In this document: piece after piece, positions 57,516 through 64,000 of the stretch
Layout of the letters: each line of letters starts with the position of its first letter
How positions within the stretch are numbered: the first letter of the stretch is position 1
Source: Actinospineispora acaciae DSM 45401
GTDB lineage: Bacteria > Actinomycetota > Actinomycetes > Mycobacteriales > Pseudonocardiaceae
Assembly (NCBI RefSeq): GCF_000620785.1
Contig: NZ_JIAI01000002.1
Span: forward strand, 248,001-312,000
Reading direction: 5' to 3'
DNA length: 64,000 nt
Program-made: the position numbers and the translations under genes
The notes under the pieces: model-generated
What the model saw: only the letters and a program-made list of their open reading frames with translations
Database searches by the model: none
What the model was told of the DNA's origin: nothing

Positions 57516-58940
57516 CTACCCGTTCTGACCGGTCTCGGTGAGGAACCGGGTCACGATGTCGCGGCCGGTCGTGCCGTAATCGGCGGTGTTCTGCGTGATG
57601 TGACCGGCGCCGGGGACGACCGCGAGCCGGCCGTTCGGGGCGCGGGCGGCCTCGCGCTGCGTCCAGGCCAACGGGGTGGTCAGGTCGCGCTCGCCGGCGA
57701 GCAGCAGCGTCGGCACCGGCGGCAGGTCACGCCCGACCGGGAACGGCGCCACCGCCGTCTCCGGCCACCGCTGGCAGGTCGCCGAGGTGCCGTTCTCCAG
57801 CGCGGTGGCCCGGTCGAACGGGAAGAACGCCTGGTCGGGCAGGGCATCGACGGCGGCCCGCGCGGACTCGACCCTGGCCGCCGGGGTGGCCGAGGCGCCG
57901 CCCCACGGGCCCTGCATGTCCTGGCACGAGGTCGTGACGTTCAGGCCCCGGCTGTACTCGTCGACCCGGGGCGGTGAGCCCTGGTCCTTGCGCCGGGCGG
58001 CCAGCAGGTCGTCGAGCTTGCCGGGGTCGCCCCGCGAGGCCTCGCGCAGCGCGGCGATCAGGTCGGTCAGCCGGGGTTTGGCCGACAGCGAGGTGAGCGC
58101 GCTCAGCAGCTCGGGGCCGTTGTGGTGGGTGCGCACCACCTCGGCGAGGTCGGCGGCGGGGTCGGAGGGGCAGCCGGTCCGCGCGCAGGTCTGGCGGAGC
58201 AGGTCGGCGGCGCGGGGGTACAGGTCGAGCATGAGCGGGTCGAGCCCGTCGTGCGGGACGACGGAGTCCAGCACCAGGCGCGACACCCGGTCGGGGTGGA
58301 CGACCGCGTACCGCGCCGCGACCAGCGTGCCGTAGGACGCACCGATGAGCGTGAGCCGGTCCGCGCCGAGCAGCTCGCGCACCCGTTCCAGGTCGGCGAC
58401 GGTGTCGGCGGTGCTGAAGAACCGGCGGTCCGGGCCGATCTCGCGCGCGCAGTCCTCCACCGCGCCGGTCGGCGGGGACTGCAGGGCCGAGACCATCTCC
58501 TTCTGCAGCCGCGAGCATCGCAGCGCGGTGGGCCCGGTGCCACGCTGGCCGAACATCACCAGCCGGTAGTCGCGCAGCACGGCCGGGTCGAGCTGGCTGG
58601 AGACCTCGCCGGCGGAGAGAACCCCGGGTCCGCCCGGCCCTCCGGTCAGCCACACCAGCACCCCCTTCGGGGCCGTCGCGTTGTCGGTCATCGCGACGGG
58701 CAGCGACAGCCGCCGTCCGTCCCGGGGCCCCGGCAGCAGGCCGTGATCGAGCGGCACCGCCAGCGAGGTGCAGACGAACCGCACCCCCGGCGGTGGATCA
58801 TCCGACCCCAGCTCGTCGCCGTCGCACTCGTGCATCCCGGCCGGCGCCGGTGTCGAGATCCACGAAGGGCCTCCACAGGCCGCCACACCGCACCCGAGCA
58901 GCGCGGCGGCCGCCAGCGCCACCCGGGATAACCAGTGCAT
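57516..58940 (-). CDS. secreted alpha/beta hydrolase lipoprotein (tripeptidyl aminopeptidase-like)
   Basis: A 474-residue protein. N-terminal signal with lipobox (LGCGVAACGG). The hydrolase core has WLTGGPGGPG (oxyanion), LIGASYGTL with the nucleophile Ser, and the C-terminal TAP-like part (GERDLTTPLAWTQREA and PGAGHITQN with the catalytic His). This is the proline iminopeptidase/tripeptidyl aminopeptidase type common in actinobacteria, releasing amino acids or short peptides outside the cell. Several Cys pairs suggest disulfides, in keeping with an exported protein. It is convergent with VKOR and separate from the lasso genes. Confidence 0.9.
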   Translation of the reverse strand: MHWLSRVALAAAALLGCGVAACGGPSWISTPAPAGMHECDGDELGSDDPPPGVRFVCTSLAVPLDHGLLPGPRDGRRLSLPVAMTDNATAPKGVLVWLTGGPGGPGVLSAGEVSSQLDPAVLRDYRLVMFGQRGTGPTALRCSRLQKEMVSALQSPPTGAVEDCAREIGPDRRFFSTADTVADLERVRELLGADRLTLIGASYGTLVAARYAVVHPDRVSRLVLDSVVPHDGLDPLMLDLYPRAADLLRQTCARTGCPSDPAADLAEVVRTHHNGPELLSALTSLSAKPRLTDLIAALREASRGDPGKLDDLLAARRKDQGSPPRVDEYSRGLNVTTSCQDMQGPWGGASATPAARVESARAAVDALPDQAFFPFDRATALENGTSATCQRWPETAVAPFPVGRDLPPVPTLLLAGERDLTTPLAWTQREAARAPNGRLAVVPGAGHITQNTADYGTTGRDIVTRFLTETGQNG

Positions 58941-58999
58941 CGCGATGCATCATCTCGCGGTCCGAAGCGGCTCGCGGGTGTTTCCGCCGCGTGTCCGGC

Positions 59000-59857
59000 C
59001 TACTCGACCTCGATGTGCGTGCCGCGCAGCGCGGTGGTGATGCGCCCGAGGTTGTCCGTCGCCGTCTCGTGGCGTCGCATCGCGACCAGCACGAACAGCG
59101 CGTCGAGGACGGCGAGCAGGGTCAGCCGGGCCGCCATGGCCTCGGTCCCGAACGCGGACTCGCGGGCGGCCGCCGGGAGCACGACGTGGGCCAGCCGGGC
59201 CAGCGGCGAACTGGGGGCGTGGGTGACCGCGAGCACCGTCGCGCCCCGCTCGCGCGCCTGCCTGGTGGCGGCGACGGTGTCACGCGACGCGCCGCCGCTG
59301 GAGACGGCGATGACCAGCGCGGACTGCGGCAGCAGCGACGCGCGGACGGCCTGGTCGACCCCGGAGGTCTCCACGTTGACCGGGATCCCGATCCGCATCA
59401 GCCGGCGCATCGCGTCCAGCGCGACGTACGCCGACGTGCCCACCCCGAACAGGGTCACCTCGCTGGCGCGTTCCACCGCCTCGACGGCACGCAGCAACAG
59501 CGTCGGCTCCAGCAGCGTCGCCGTCTCGTACAGCGACGCGGTGGCGGCGGCGAACATCTTGCGCACCACGATCCGCACCCCGTCGTCGGGGTCGACCTCG
59601 CCGCCGTCCGGGATCGGCGCGCCGGCCAGGTCCCGCAGCAGGCGGGTCTTGAGGTCCTGGTACCCCTCGAACCCGGCCTTCTTGCACATCCGCACCACGG
59701 TCGCCTCGCTGGTGGCTGCGGCGCGGGCCAGGTCGGTCACCGAGCGTCGGGTCGCCTCGTCGGGCGCGTCCAGCAGCACCCGGGCCACCCGTCGCTCGGC
59801 CGAGGCCAGCGTGTCCAGTACCGCGGCCACCTGGCGCAGGGTGTACGGGGCAGTCAC
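59000..59857 (-). CDS. RpiR/MurR-family regulator
   Basis: A 285-residue protein: N-terminal HTH_6 domain (RSVTDLARAAATSEATVVRMCKKAGFEGYQDLK, in part; residues about 38-70) and a SIS sugar-isomerase-like domain (VTLFGVGTSAYVALDAM, VIAVSSGGASRDTVAA, with AVTHAPSSPLARLAH). RpiR proteins sense phosphorylated sugars or sugar acids. GTG at 59857 faces the DUF4392 operon, with the operator CGAAA-TCTAG-TTTCG in between. Ligand is probably a substrate-derived phosphate. Confidence 0.92.
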   Translation of the reverse strand: MTAPYTLRQVAAVLDTLASAERRVARVLLDAPDEATRRSVTDLARAAATSEATVVRMCKKAGFEGYQDLKTRLLRDLAGAPIPDGGEVDPDDGVRIVVRKMFAAATASLYETATLLEPTLLLRAVEAVERASEVTLFGVGTSAYVALDAMRRLMRIGIPVNVETSGVDQAVRASLLPQSALVIAVSSGGASRDTVAATRQARERGATVLAVTHAPSSPLARLAHVVLPAAARESAFGTEAMAARLTLLAVLDALFVLVAMRRHETATDNLGRITTALRGTHIEVE

Positions 59858-59873
59858 GAAACTTCCTTACGTC

Positions 59874-59904
59874 TTGACGGGCCAGCAAGCGAAATCTAGT
59901 TTCG
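59874..59904 (+). promoter_or_regulatory. promoter and RpiR operator of the DUF4392 operon
   Basis: TTGACG (59874-59879) and TAGTTT (59898-59903) are spaced by 18 bp and would start transcription at or next to the ATG at 59911. CGAAA-TCTAG-TTTCG (59890-59904) is a perfect inverted repeat covering the -10, a suitable RpiR operator. There is no ribosome site before 59911, so the mRNA is probably leaderless. Confidence 0.6.
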
Positions 59905-59910
59905 TTTGCC

Positions 59911-60918
59911 ATGGAGGCAAGGGTACTGGACGAGGTTGGCCGGCAGCTCGATCATCTGATGAGCCTGGACACCTCCGGCAAGGGCGTGGTTCCCCCGCTG
60001 TACCGCGCGGCCACCTCGGGCGCGGCTGAGCCGTTGTCCACCGGCGCGGCCCGCATGCTCGCCGAGCGGGTCGAGCCCGGCGACGTCGTCGGGATCATCA
60101 CCGGGTTCCCGTCCCGGTCGTTCCTGCTGGAAGGGGTCACCGAGACCGACGGCCCGGTCGGGGCGGCACTGCTGGCCAGGGTGCTGGAGGAGGCCCTCGG
60201 CGTGGTGCCGGTGATCATCACCGAGCGCCGGGTGGCGCACTTCTGCGCGCTGTGCGCGACCGCCGCCGGCCTGCTGGTCACCGATGCCGAGCGGGCGCTG
60301 CGCTCCAAGCGCGGTCCGCACCACGCCGCGTGCACTGCGGTGGTGGACGTCCCCACCGAGCACGACGCGGCCCGGGCCCGCGCCGCCGAGCTGTTCGACA
60401 CGCTGGCGCCGGCCGCGCTGGTCGCCGTCGAGCAGCCCAGCGTGGGCGCGGACGGCCTCGCGCACACCGCCGCCGGCCGGGCGATCACCGACCACCTGCT
60501 GGCGAAGATGGACCACCTGTTCACCGAGGCCGCGCGCCGGGGCGTGCCCAGGATCGGCATCGGCGACAACGGCAACGAGATGGGCATGGCGTCCATCCGG
60601 GACGCGGTGCACGCCTCCGGCCCGCTGGGCCCGACGATCTGCGCCGGCTCGGACTGCGACGCGCTGCTGGTGGCCGGCAACTCCAACTGGGGGGCGTACG
60701 CGCTCGCGGCCGCGGTCGAGGCGACCGCCGCCGGGCGCTGCGAGGTGCTGCCCAGGGTGGACATCGAGGCCATCCACCGCCGGTGCGCGGAGGCCGGCGC
60801 CATCGACGGCATCAGCCAGCGCCCGGAGCCGAAGTCGGACGGCACCCCGATCGAGCTGAACCGGGGCGTGCTGGCGCTGATGGCCTGGGTGGTCAACGTC
60901 GCGGCGGCCAAGGGCTGA
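59911..60918 (+). CDS. DUF4392 (D-glutamate cyclase-like C-terminal domain) protein
   Basis: A 335-residue protein of the DUF4392 family, related to the C-terminal part of mammalian D-glutamate cyclase. Conserved patterns seen here are VVGIITGFPSR, PVIITERRVAH, VAVEQPSVGADGLAH, IGIGDNGNEMGMASI and LLVAGNSNWGAYALA. The reaction in bacteria is not established to my knowledge. It probably acts in the same pathway as the PLP enzyme 6 bp downstream. The ATG has no ribosome site and lies next to the promoter, indicating leaderless translation. Confidence 0.85.
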   Translation: MEARVLDEVGRQLDHLMSLDTSGKGVVPPLYRAATSGAAEPLSTGAARMLAERVEPGDVVGIITGFPSRSFLLEGVTETDGPVGAALLARVLEEALGVVPVIITERRVAHFCALCATAAGLLVTDAERALRSKRGPHHAACTAVVDVPTEHDAARARAAELFDTLAPAALVAVEQPSVGADGLAHTAAGRAITDHLLAKMDHLFTEAARRGVPRIGIGDNGNEMGMASIRDAVHASGPLGPTICAGSDCDALLVAGNSNWGAYALAAAVEATAAGRCEVLPRVDIEAIHRRCAEAGAIDGISQRPEPKSDGTPIELNRGVLALMAWVVNVAAAKG

Positions 60919-60924
60919 GCGCCG

Positions 60925-62034
60925 GTGGACCAGCTGATCGCCGACCTCGGGCTCGCGCCGCTGGTCAACGCGGCCGGAAAGATGACCTACCTGGGCGGCT
61001 CGGCGTGCGCGCCGCCGGTGGCCGCCGCGCTGGCCGACGGCTCGCGGCTGTGGGCCGACATGGACGAGCTGATGACGGTGGCCGACCGGGAGATCGCCGC
61101 CGCGACCGGCGCCGAGGCCGGGTTCGTCACCGCGTGCGCGGCGGCCGGGATCGCGATCGCCACCGCCGCCTGCCTCACCGGCGGCGACATCGACCTGGTC
61201 GAGCGCGTCCCGCACCTGCCGGCGGAGCTGCCGTCCGAGGTCCTGCTCCAGAAGCCGCACGCCATCCACTTCGGGGCGCAGCTCACGCAGATGCTGCGCC
61301 TGGGCGGCGGGCAGGTCGTCGAGGTCGGCGCCGCCAACCGGTGCACGCTCGGGGAGCTGGCCTCGGCGGCGGACCGCCGGCGGGTCGGCGCGGTCGGTTA
61401 CGTCGTGTCCCACCACGTGCCGGCGTCGCAGGCGTGCGGGCTCGGCGAGGTCGTCGAGCTGGCCCACGCGCACGGCGTCCCGGTGATCGTGGACGCCGCC
61501 GCCGAGACCGACCTGCGCCGCTACCTCGCCGCCGGGGCCGACCTGGTGGTCTACAGCGGGCACAAGGCGGTCGGCGGGCCGACCTCCGGCCTGGTGTGCG
61601 GGCGCCGCGAGCTGGTCGACGCGTGCCGGGCGCAGAACGCGGGGATCGGCCGCACCATGAAGGTCGGCAAGGAGAGCATCCTCGGCGCGCTGGTCGCGTT
61701 GCGACGCTACGCCGCCGCCGATCCGGACGCGGAGCCTCGGCGGCTGGCCGAGCTGGCCACCCTGCTCGCCGAGGAGCTGGCCGGGCTGCCCGGCGTGACC
61801 GCCCGCGTCGTCGCCGACCCCACCCGCCCGATCCGCCGCACCCGCGTCGACGTCGACCCGAGGGCGGCCGGGATGGACGCCGCCGAGCTGGTCGCACGGC
61901 TGGCGGCGCACACGCCGAGCATCCGTTGCCGCGCGCACCACGCCGCCGAGGGCCGGTTCGAGCTGGACCCCAGGGGGCTCACCCGCGAGCACCCGAGGGT
62001 GATCGCGGACGCCGTGCGCGCGGCGCTGCGCTAG
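60925..62034 (+). CDS. SelA/DgaE-like PLP-dependent enzyme
   Basis: A 369-residue fold-type I PLP enzyme. LGLAPLVNAAGKMTYLGGS is the typical SelA-like N-terminus, AHAHGVPVIVDAAAETDLRRYLAAGADLVVYSGHKAVGGPTSGLVCG holds the PLP Lys in GHK (cited in part), and the C-terminus has a small domain. The group includes DgaE (D-glucosaminate-6-phosphate ammonia-lyase) and relatives; it lacks selenocysteine-system context here. With an FGGY kinase and MFS transporter in the same operon, ammonia elimination from a phosphorylated amino-sugar acid is a reasonable proposal. GTG start. Confidence 0.85.
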   Translation: MDQLIADLGLAPLVNAAGKMTYLGGSACAPPVAAALADGSRLWADMDELMTVADREIAAATGAEAGFVTACAAAGIAIATAACLTGGDIDLVERVPHLPAELPSEVLLQKPHAIHFGAQLTQMLRLGGGQVVEVGAANRCTLGELASAADRRRVGAVGYVVSHHVPASQACGLGEVVELAHAHGVPVIVDAAAETDLRRYLAAGADLVVYSGHKAVGGPTSGLVCGRRELVDACRAQNAGIGRTMKVGKESILGALVALRRYAAADPDAEPRRLAELATLLAEELAGLPGVTARVVADPTRPIRRTRVDVDPRAAGMDAAELVARLAAHTPSIRCRAHHAAEGRFELDPRGLTREHPRVIADAVRAALR

Positions 62035-62056
62035 CCCGGACAAGAAAGGGTCACCG

Positions 62057-63316
62057 ATGACCTCTCCCGAGCCTCGAACCGCCTGGTTCCGCCAGCTCGA
62101 CCGTGGCCAGGTCAAGTCGTTCGTCGCGGCCTGGATGGGCTACGCGCTGGACGGCTTCGACTTCGTGCTGATCACCTACGTGCTCAGCGACATCGCCGAG
62201 GAGTTCCACCTCTCGCTGGTGACGGCGAGCAGCCTGGTCTCGGCCGCGTTCCTCACCCGCTGGCTGGGCGGCGCACTGGTCGGAGCCGTGGCGGACCATC
62301 TCGGCCGCACCAAGGCGATGGTCCTGGGCGTGCTGCTCTACTCCGGCGGCACCTTCCTGTGCGGGCTGTCCTGGGACTACTGGTCGCTGTTCGCGTTCCG
62401 GCTGGTCGTCGGCATGGGGATGGCCGGCGAGTACGCGGCGAGCAGCACCTACGCGATGGAGAGCTGGCCGGCCGCGCTGCGCAACAAGGCCAGCGGGTTC
62501 CTGATCTCCGGGTTCCCCCTGGGCGGGATCCTGGCGTCGCAGGCCTACCCGCTGCTGGTGCCGTCGCTGGGGTGGCGGGCGCTGTTCTTCCTCGGGCTGG
62601 CGCCGGTGGTCGTCGCCCTGTACATCCGGTTCCGGCTGCCGGAGAGCGCCGAGTGGGAGCGCAGCCGCTCCGACGACAAGCCGTCCAGGCCCTCGGTGGT
62701 GGAGCTGTTCGGCCGCCGCCGGCTGCCGCTGACGTTGGCGCTGCTGGTGCTGACGTTCGTCGCGTTCTGTTCGAACTGGCCGATCGGCAGCCTCATGCCG
62801 ACGTACCTCAAGTCCGTGGGGTTCGACGCCGGCCACGTCGGCTCGGTGATGTTCGCGGCGAACTTCGGGCTGCTGGTCGGCACCTGCCTGGCCGGGTTCC
62901 TCGGCGACCGCCTCGGAACCCGCCGGACCTACGTGGTCTCCATCTTGGTCTCGCTGGTGCTGATCCTGCCGGTGTTCGCGCTGCGGGGCGGCAACGTCGT
63001 GCTGCTCGGGGTGCTGGTCTTCTTCCTGCAGCTGACCAACTACGGCCCGGCGGGCATCCTGCCCAAGTACCTCGCGGACTACTTCGACGTGCGGGTGCGC
63101 GGCGCCGGCCTGGGGCTGGTGTACAACCTCGGCGCGCTCGGTGGCGCCGTGTCGCCGGTGCTCGGCGCCTGGATCGGGGCGCGGCTCGGGCTGGGCGCCG
63201 CGCTCGCGGTGCTGACCTTCGGCTGGACGCTGCTGCTCGCCGCGATGATCGGTTTCGGGCTCCCGGACCGGGTCCGGCGCCGCGCGCCGGCGCGGCAACT
63301 TCCCGACGGGACGTGA
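62057..63316 (+). CDS. MFS transporter (metabolite:H+ symporter type)
   Basis: A 419-residue MFS protein with 12 helices. The N-terminal AWMGYALDGFDFVLITYVLSDI resembles the sialate (NanT)/ShiA-type metabolite:H+ symporters, and DHLGRTKAMVLGVLLY and DRLGTRRTYVVS are the loop motifs. AAAGGG lies before ATG 62057. It probably imports the operon's amino-sugar acid or similar polar acid. Its last base is followed by the kinase start after 1 bp. Confidence 0.9.
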   Translation: MTSPEPRTAWFRQLDRGQVKSFVAAWMGYALDGFDFVLITYVLSDIAEEFHLSLVTASSLVSAAFLTRWLGGALVGAVADHLGRTKAMVLGVLLYSGGTFLCGLSWDYWSLFAFRLVVGMGMAGEYAASSTYAMESWPAALRNKASGFLISGFPLGGILASQAYPLLVPSLGWRALFFLGLAPVVVALYIRFRLPESAEWERSRSDDKPSRPSVVELFGRRRLPLTLALLVLTFVAFCSNWPIGSLMPTYLKSVGFDAGHVGSVMFAANFGLLVGTCLAGFLGDRLGTRRTYVVSILVSLVLILPVFALRGGNVVLLGVLVFFLQLTNYGPAGILPKYLADYFDVRVRGAGLGLVYNLGALGGAVSPVLGAWIGARLGLGAALAVLTFGWTLLLAAMIGFGLPDRVRRRAPARQLPDGT

Positions 63317-63317
63317 C

Positions 63318-64000
63318 GTGGGCACCGTCGTCGTCGACCTCGGCAGCTCGACCGTCAAGTGCGGGCTGGCCGGGCCGGACGGGCGGGTGGCCAGGCGTAC
63401 CGCGCGACCCATGCCGACCGAGCTGGGGGCCGACTCCGCCGAGGTGTCGCCGGCGGCGCTGACCGCGGCCGTGCGGGAGGCGGTGCGCGAGCTGCTCGTG
63501 GACCGGCCGGCCGTGTCCGACGTGGTGATCACCGGCCAGATGGGCAGCCACGTCTGGGTGGACGACGGGGGCCGGCCGGTGGGGAAGGCCGTGCTGTGGT
63601 CCGACCGGCGGGACATGCCGGCGGGCACGGCGCTGATGTCCGGGGTCAACGCCGCCTGGTTCAGCGAGGTGTCCGGCCAGCGCTATCCGACGCTCGCGGC
63701 GCGGTCCCGGTGGGGGGAGCAGGCCGGGCGGCGCGGGGACCCGGTCCCGCTGCGCCAGTGGCTGGTGCGGGTGGTGACCGGTCGGTGGTGCATCGACCCG
63801 ACGGACGCGAGCGTGACCGGGTGCCTGGACATCCGCGCGGCCCGGTGGAGCGAGGAGCTGGGGCGGCGGCTGCCGGTGCCCGCGCGCAGCCTCCTGCCGC
63901 TGCGCGCGCCCGACGAGGTGATCGGCCCCGTCACCGGCGACGGCGCCGCCCTGCTGGGCCTGCCCGCCGGCGCGAGCGTGCGCTGCGGCGCGGGCGACGG
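63318..64000 (+). CDS. FGGY-family carbohydrate kinase, partial
   Basis: The frame from GTG 63318 reads MGTVVVDLGSSTVKCGLAGPDGR (the first residue by initiation; shown in part), the phosphate-1 motif of the actin-like ATPase domain, then VVITGQMGSHVWVDDGGRP and VLWSDRRD typical of FGGY kinases. About 227 codons are visible before the window ends; the second domain is missing only because of the edge. It likely phosphorylates the imported compound before the PLP enzyme acts. Position right behind the transporter supports operon membership. Confidence 0.9.
   Translation, partial: MGTVVVDLGSSTVKCGLAGPDGRVARRTARPMPTELGADSAEVSPAALTAAVREAVRELLVDRPAVSDVVITGQMGSHVWVDDGGRPVGKAVLWSDRRDMPAGTALMSGVNAAWFSEVSGQRYPTLAARSRWGEQAGRRGDPVPLRQWLVRVVTGRWCIDPTDASVTGCLDIRAARWSEELGRRLPVPARSLLPLRAPDEVIGPVTGDGAALLGLPAGASVRCGAGD

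Noticed and set aside
57516..58940. Alpha/beta hydrolase as lasso isopeptidase
   Set aside because: It has the signal, lipobox and TAP-like C-terminus of a general secreted peptidase and no beta-propeller of known lasso isopeptidases.

Overview
The window is high-GC, densely coded DNA with frequent GTG starts and 4-bp stop/start overlaps, typical of an actinobacterium. The block at 14.7-30 kb (CbiB, SURF1, low-molecular-weight tyrosine phosphatase, CobC-like aminotransferase, Nif3, zinc-ribbon protein, RNase H, CobC-like phosphatase) follows the Mycobacterium tuberculosis Rv2228c-Rv2236c neighbourhood, with insertions. A Pseudonocardiales-type host is my inference; nothing in the window proves the genus.

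Left part (1-8.4 kb): a sugar/sugar-acid catabolic operon. A divergent GntR regulator (cut by the window edge) faces an ACS-type MFS importer, an enolase-superfamily sugar-acid dehydratase, a GH3-like protein whose usual active-site residues are missing, an SMP-30 lactonase, a second sugar transporter and an SDR dehydrogenase. Together they suggest an oxidative, non-phosphorylative route: glycoside -> sugar -> lactone -> sugar acid -> 2-keto-3-deoxy acid. 8.4-14.7 kb holds an MBL hydrolase, a PAP2 phosphatase, protocatechuate 3,4-dioxygenase (pcaHG) with its IclR regulator and a CYP199A-like P450, an orphan Vsr endonuclease and a small Cys protein.

Middle (14.7-40 kb): the conserved cobalamin/housekeeping block, interrupted by a MauE-DsbA pair, TetR units, a CorA transporter and a membrane NACHT NTPase. 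The RNase H and phosphatase, one fused protein in M. tuberculosis, are split here next to a 22-bp-period repeat and a 44-bp perfect palindrome. Then come small regulator/effector pairs, a PL14-like lipoprotein, two AraC regulators, RNase P RNA, an MmpS-like protein and a gene-poor stretch.

Right part (40-57.5 kb) is the most unusual. A DHA2 MFS pump and a tandem pair of exporter-fold ABC proteins of the YbtPQ/IrtAB type lie behind AT-rich palindromes, one of them Zur-like. They are followed by a TrmO-like gene and a two-product lasso peptide locus. Two precursor genes too short for routine calling (46233-46391 + and 53470-53631 -) have near-identical 32-residue leaders, Gly1/Asp9 ring-forming cores and three Cys each. 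Each has its own cyclase (C), but there is one leader-binding protein (B1), one leader peptidase (B2), one glycosyltransferase and one ABC exporter. Each precursor is followed by a strong hairpin before the next biosynthetic gene. A membrane DsbA and a VKOR stand divergently next to B1, suggesting oxidative folding of the Cys-rich products.

Right end (57.5-64 kb): a lipoprotein alpha/beta hydrolase, then an RpiR regulator divergent from an operon of a DUF4392 protein, a SelA/DgaE-like PLP enzyme, an MFS transporter and an FGGY kinase (cut by the window edge), probably for an amino-sugar acid or related compound. No tRNA, CRISPR array, intact insertion sequence or origin was seen.
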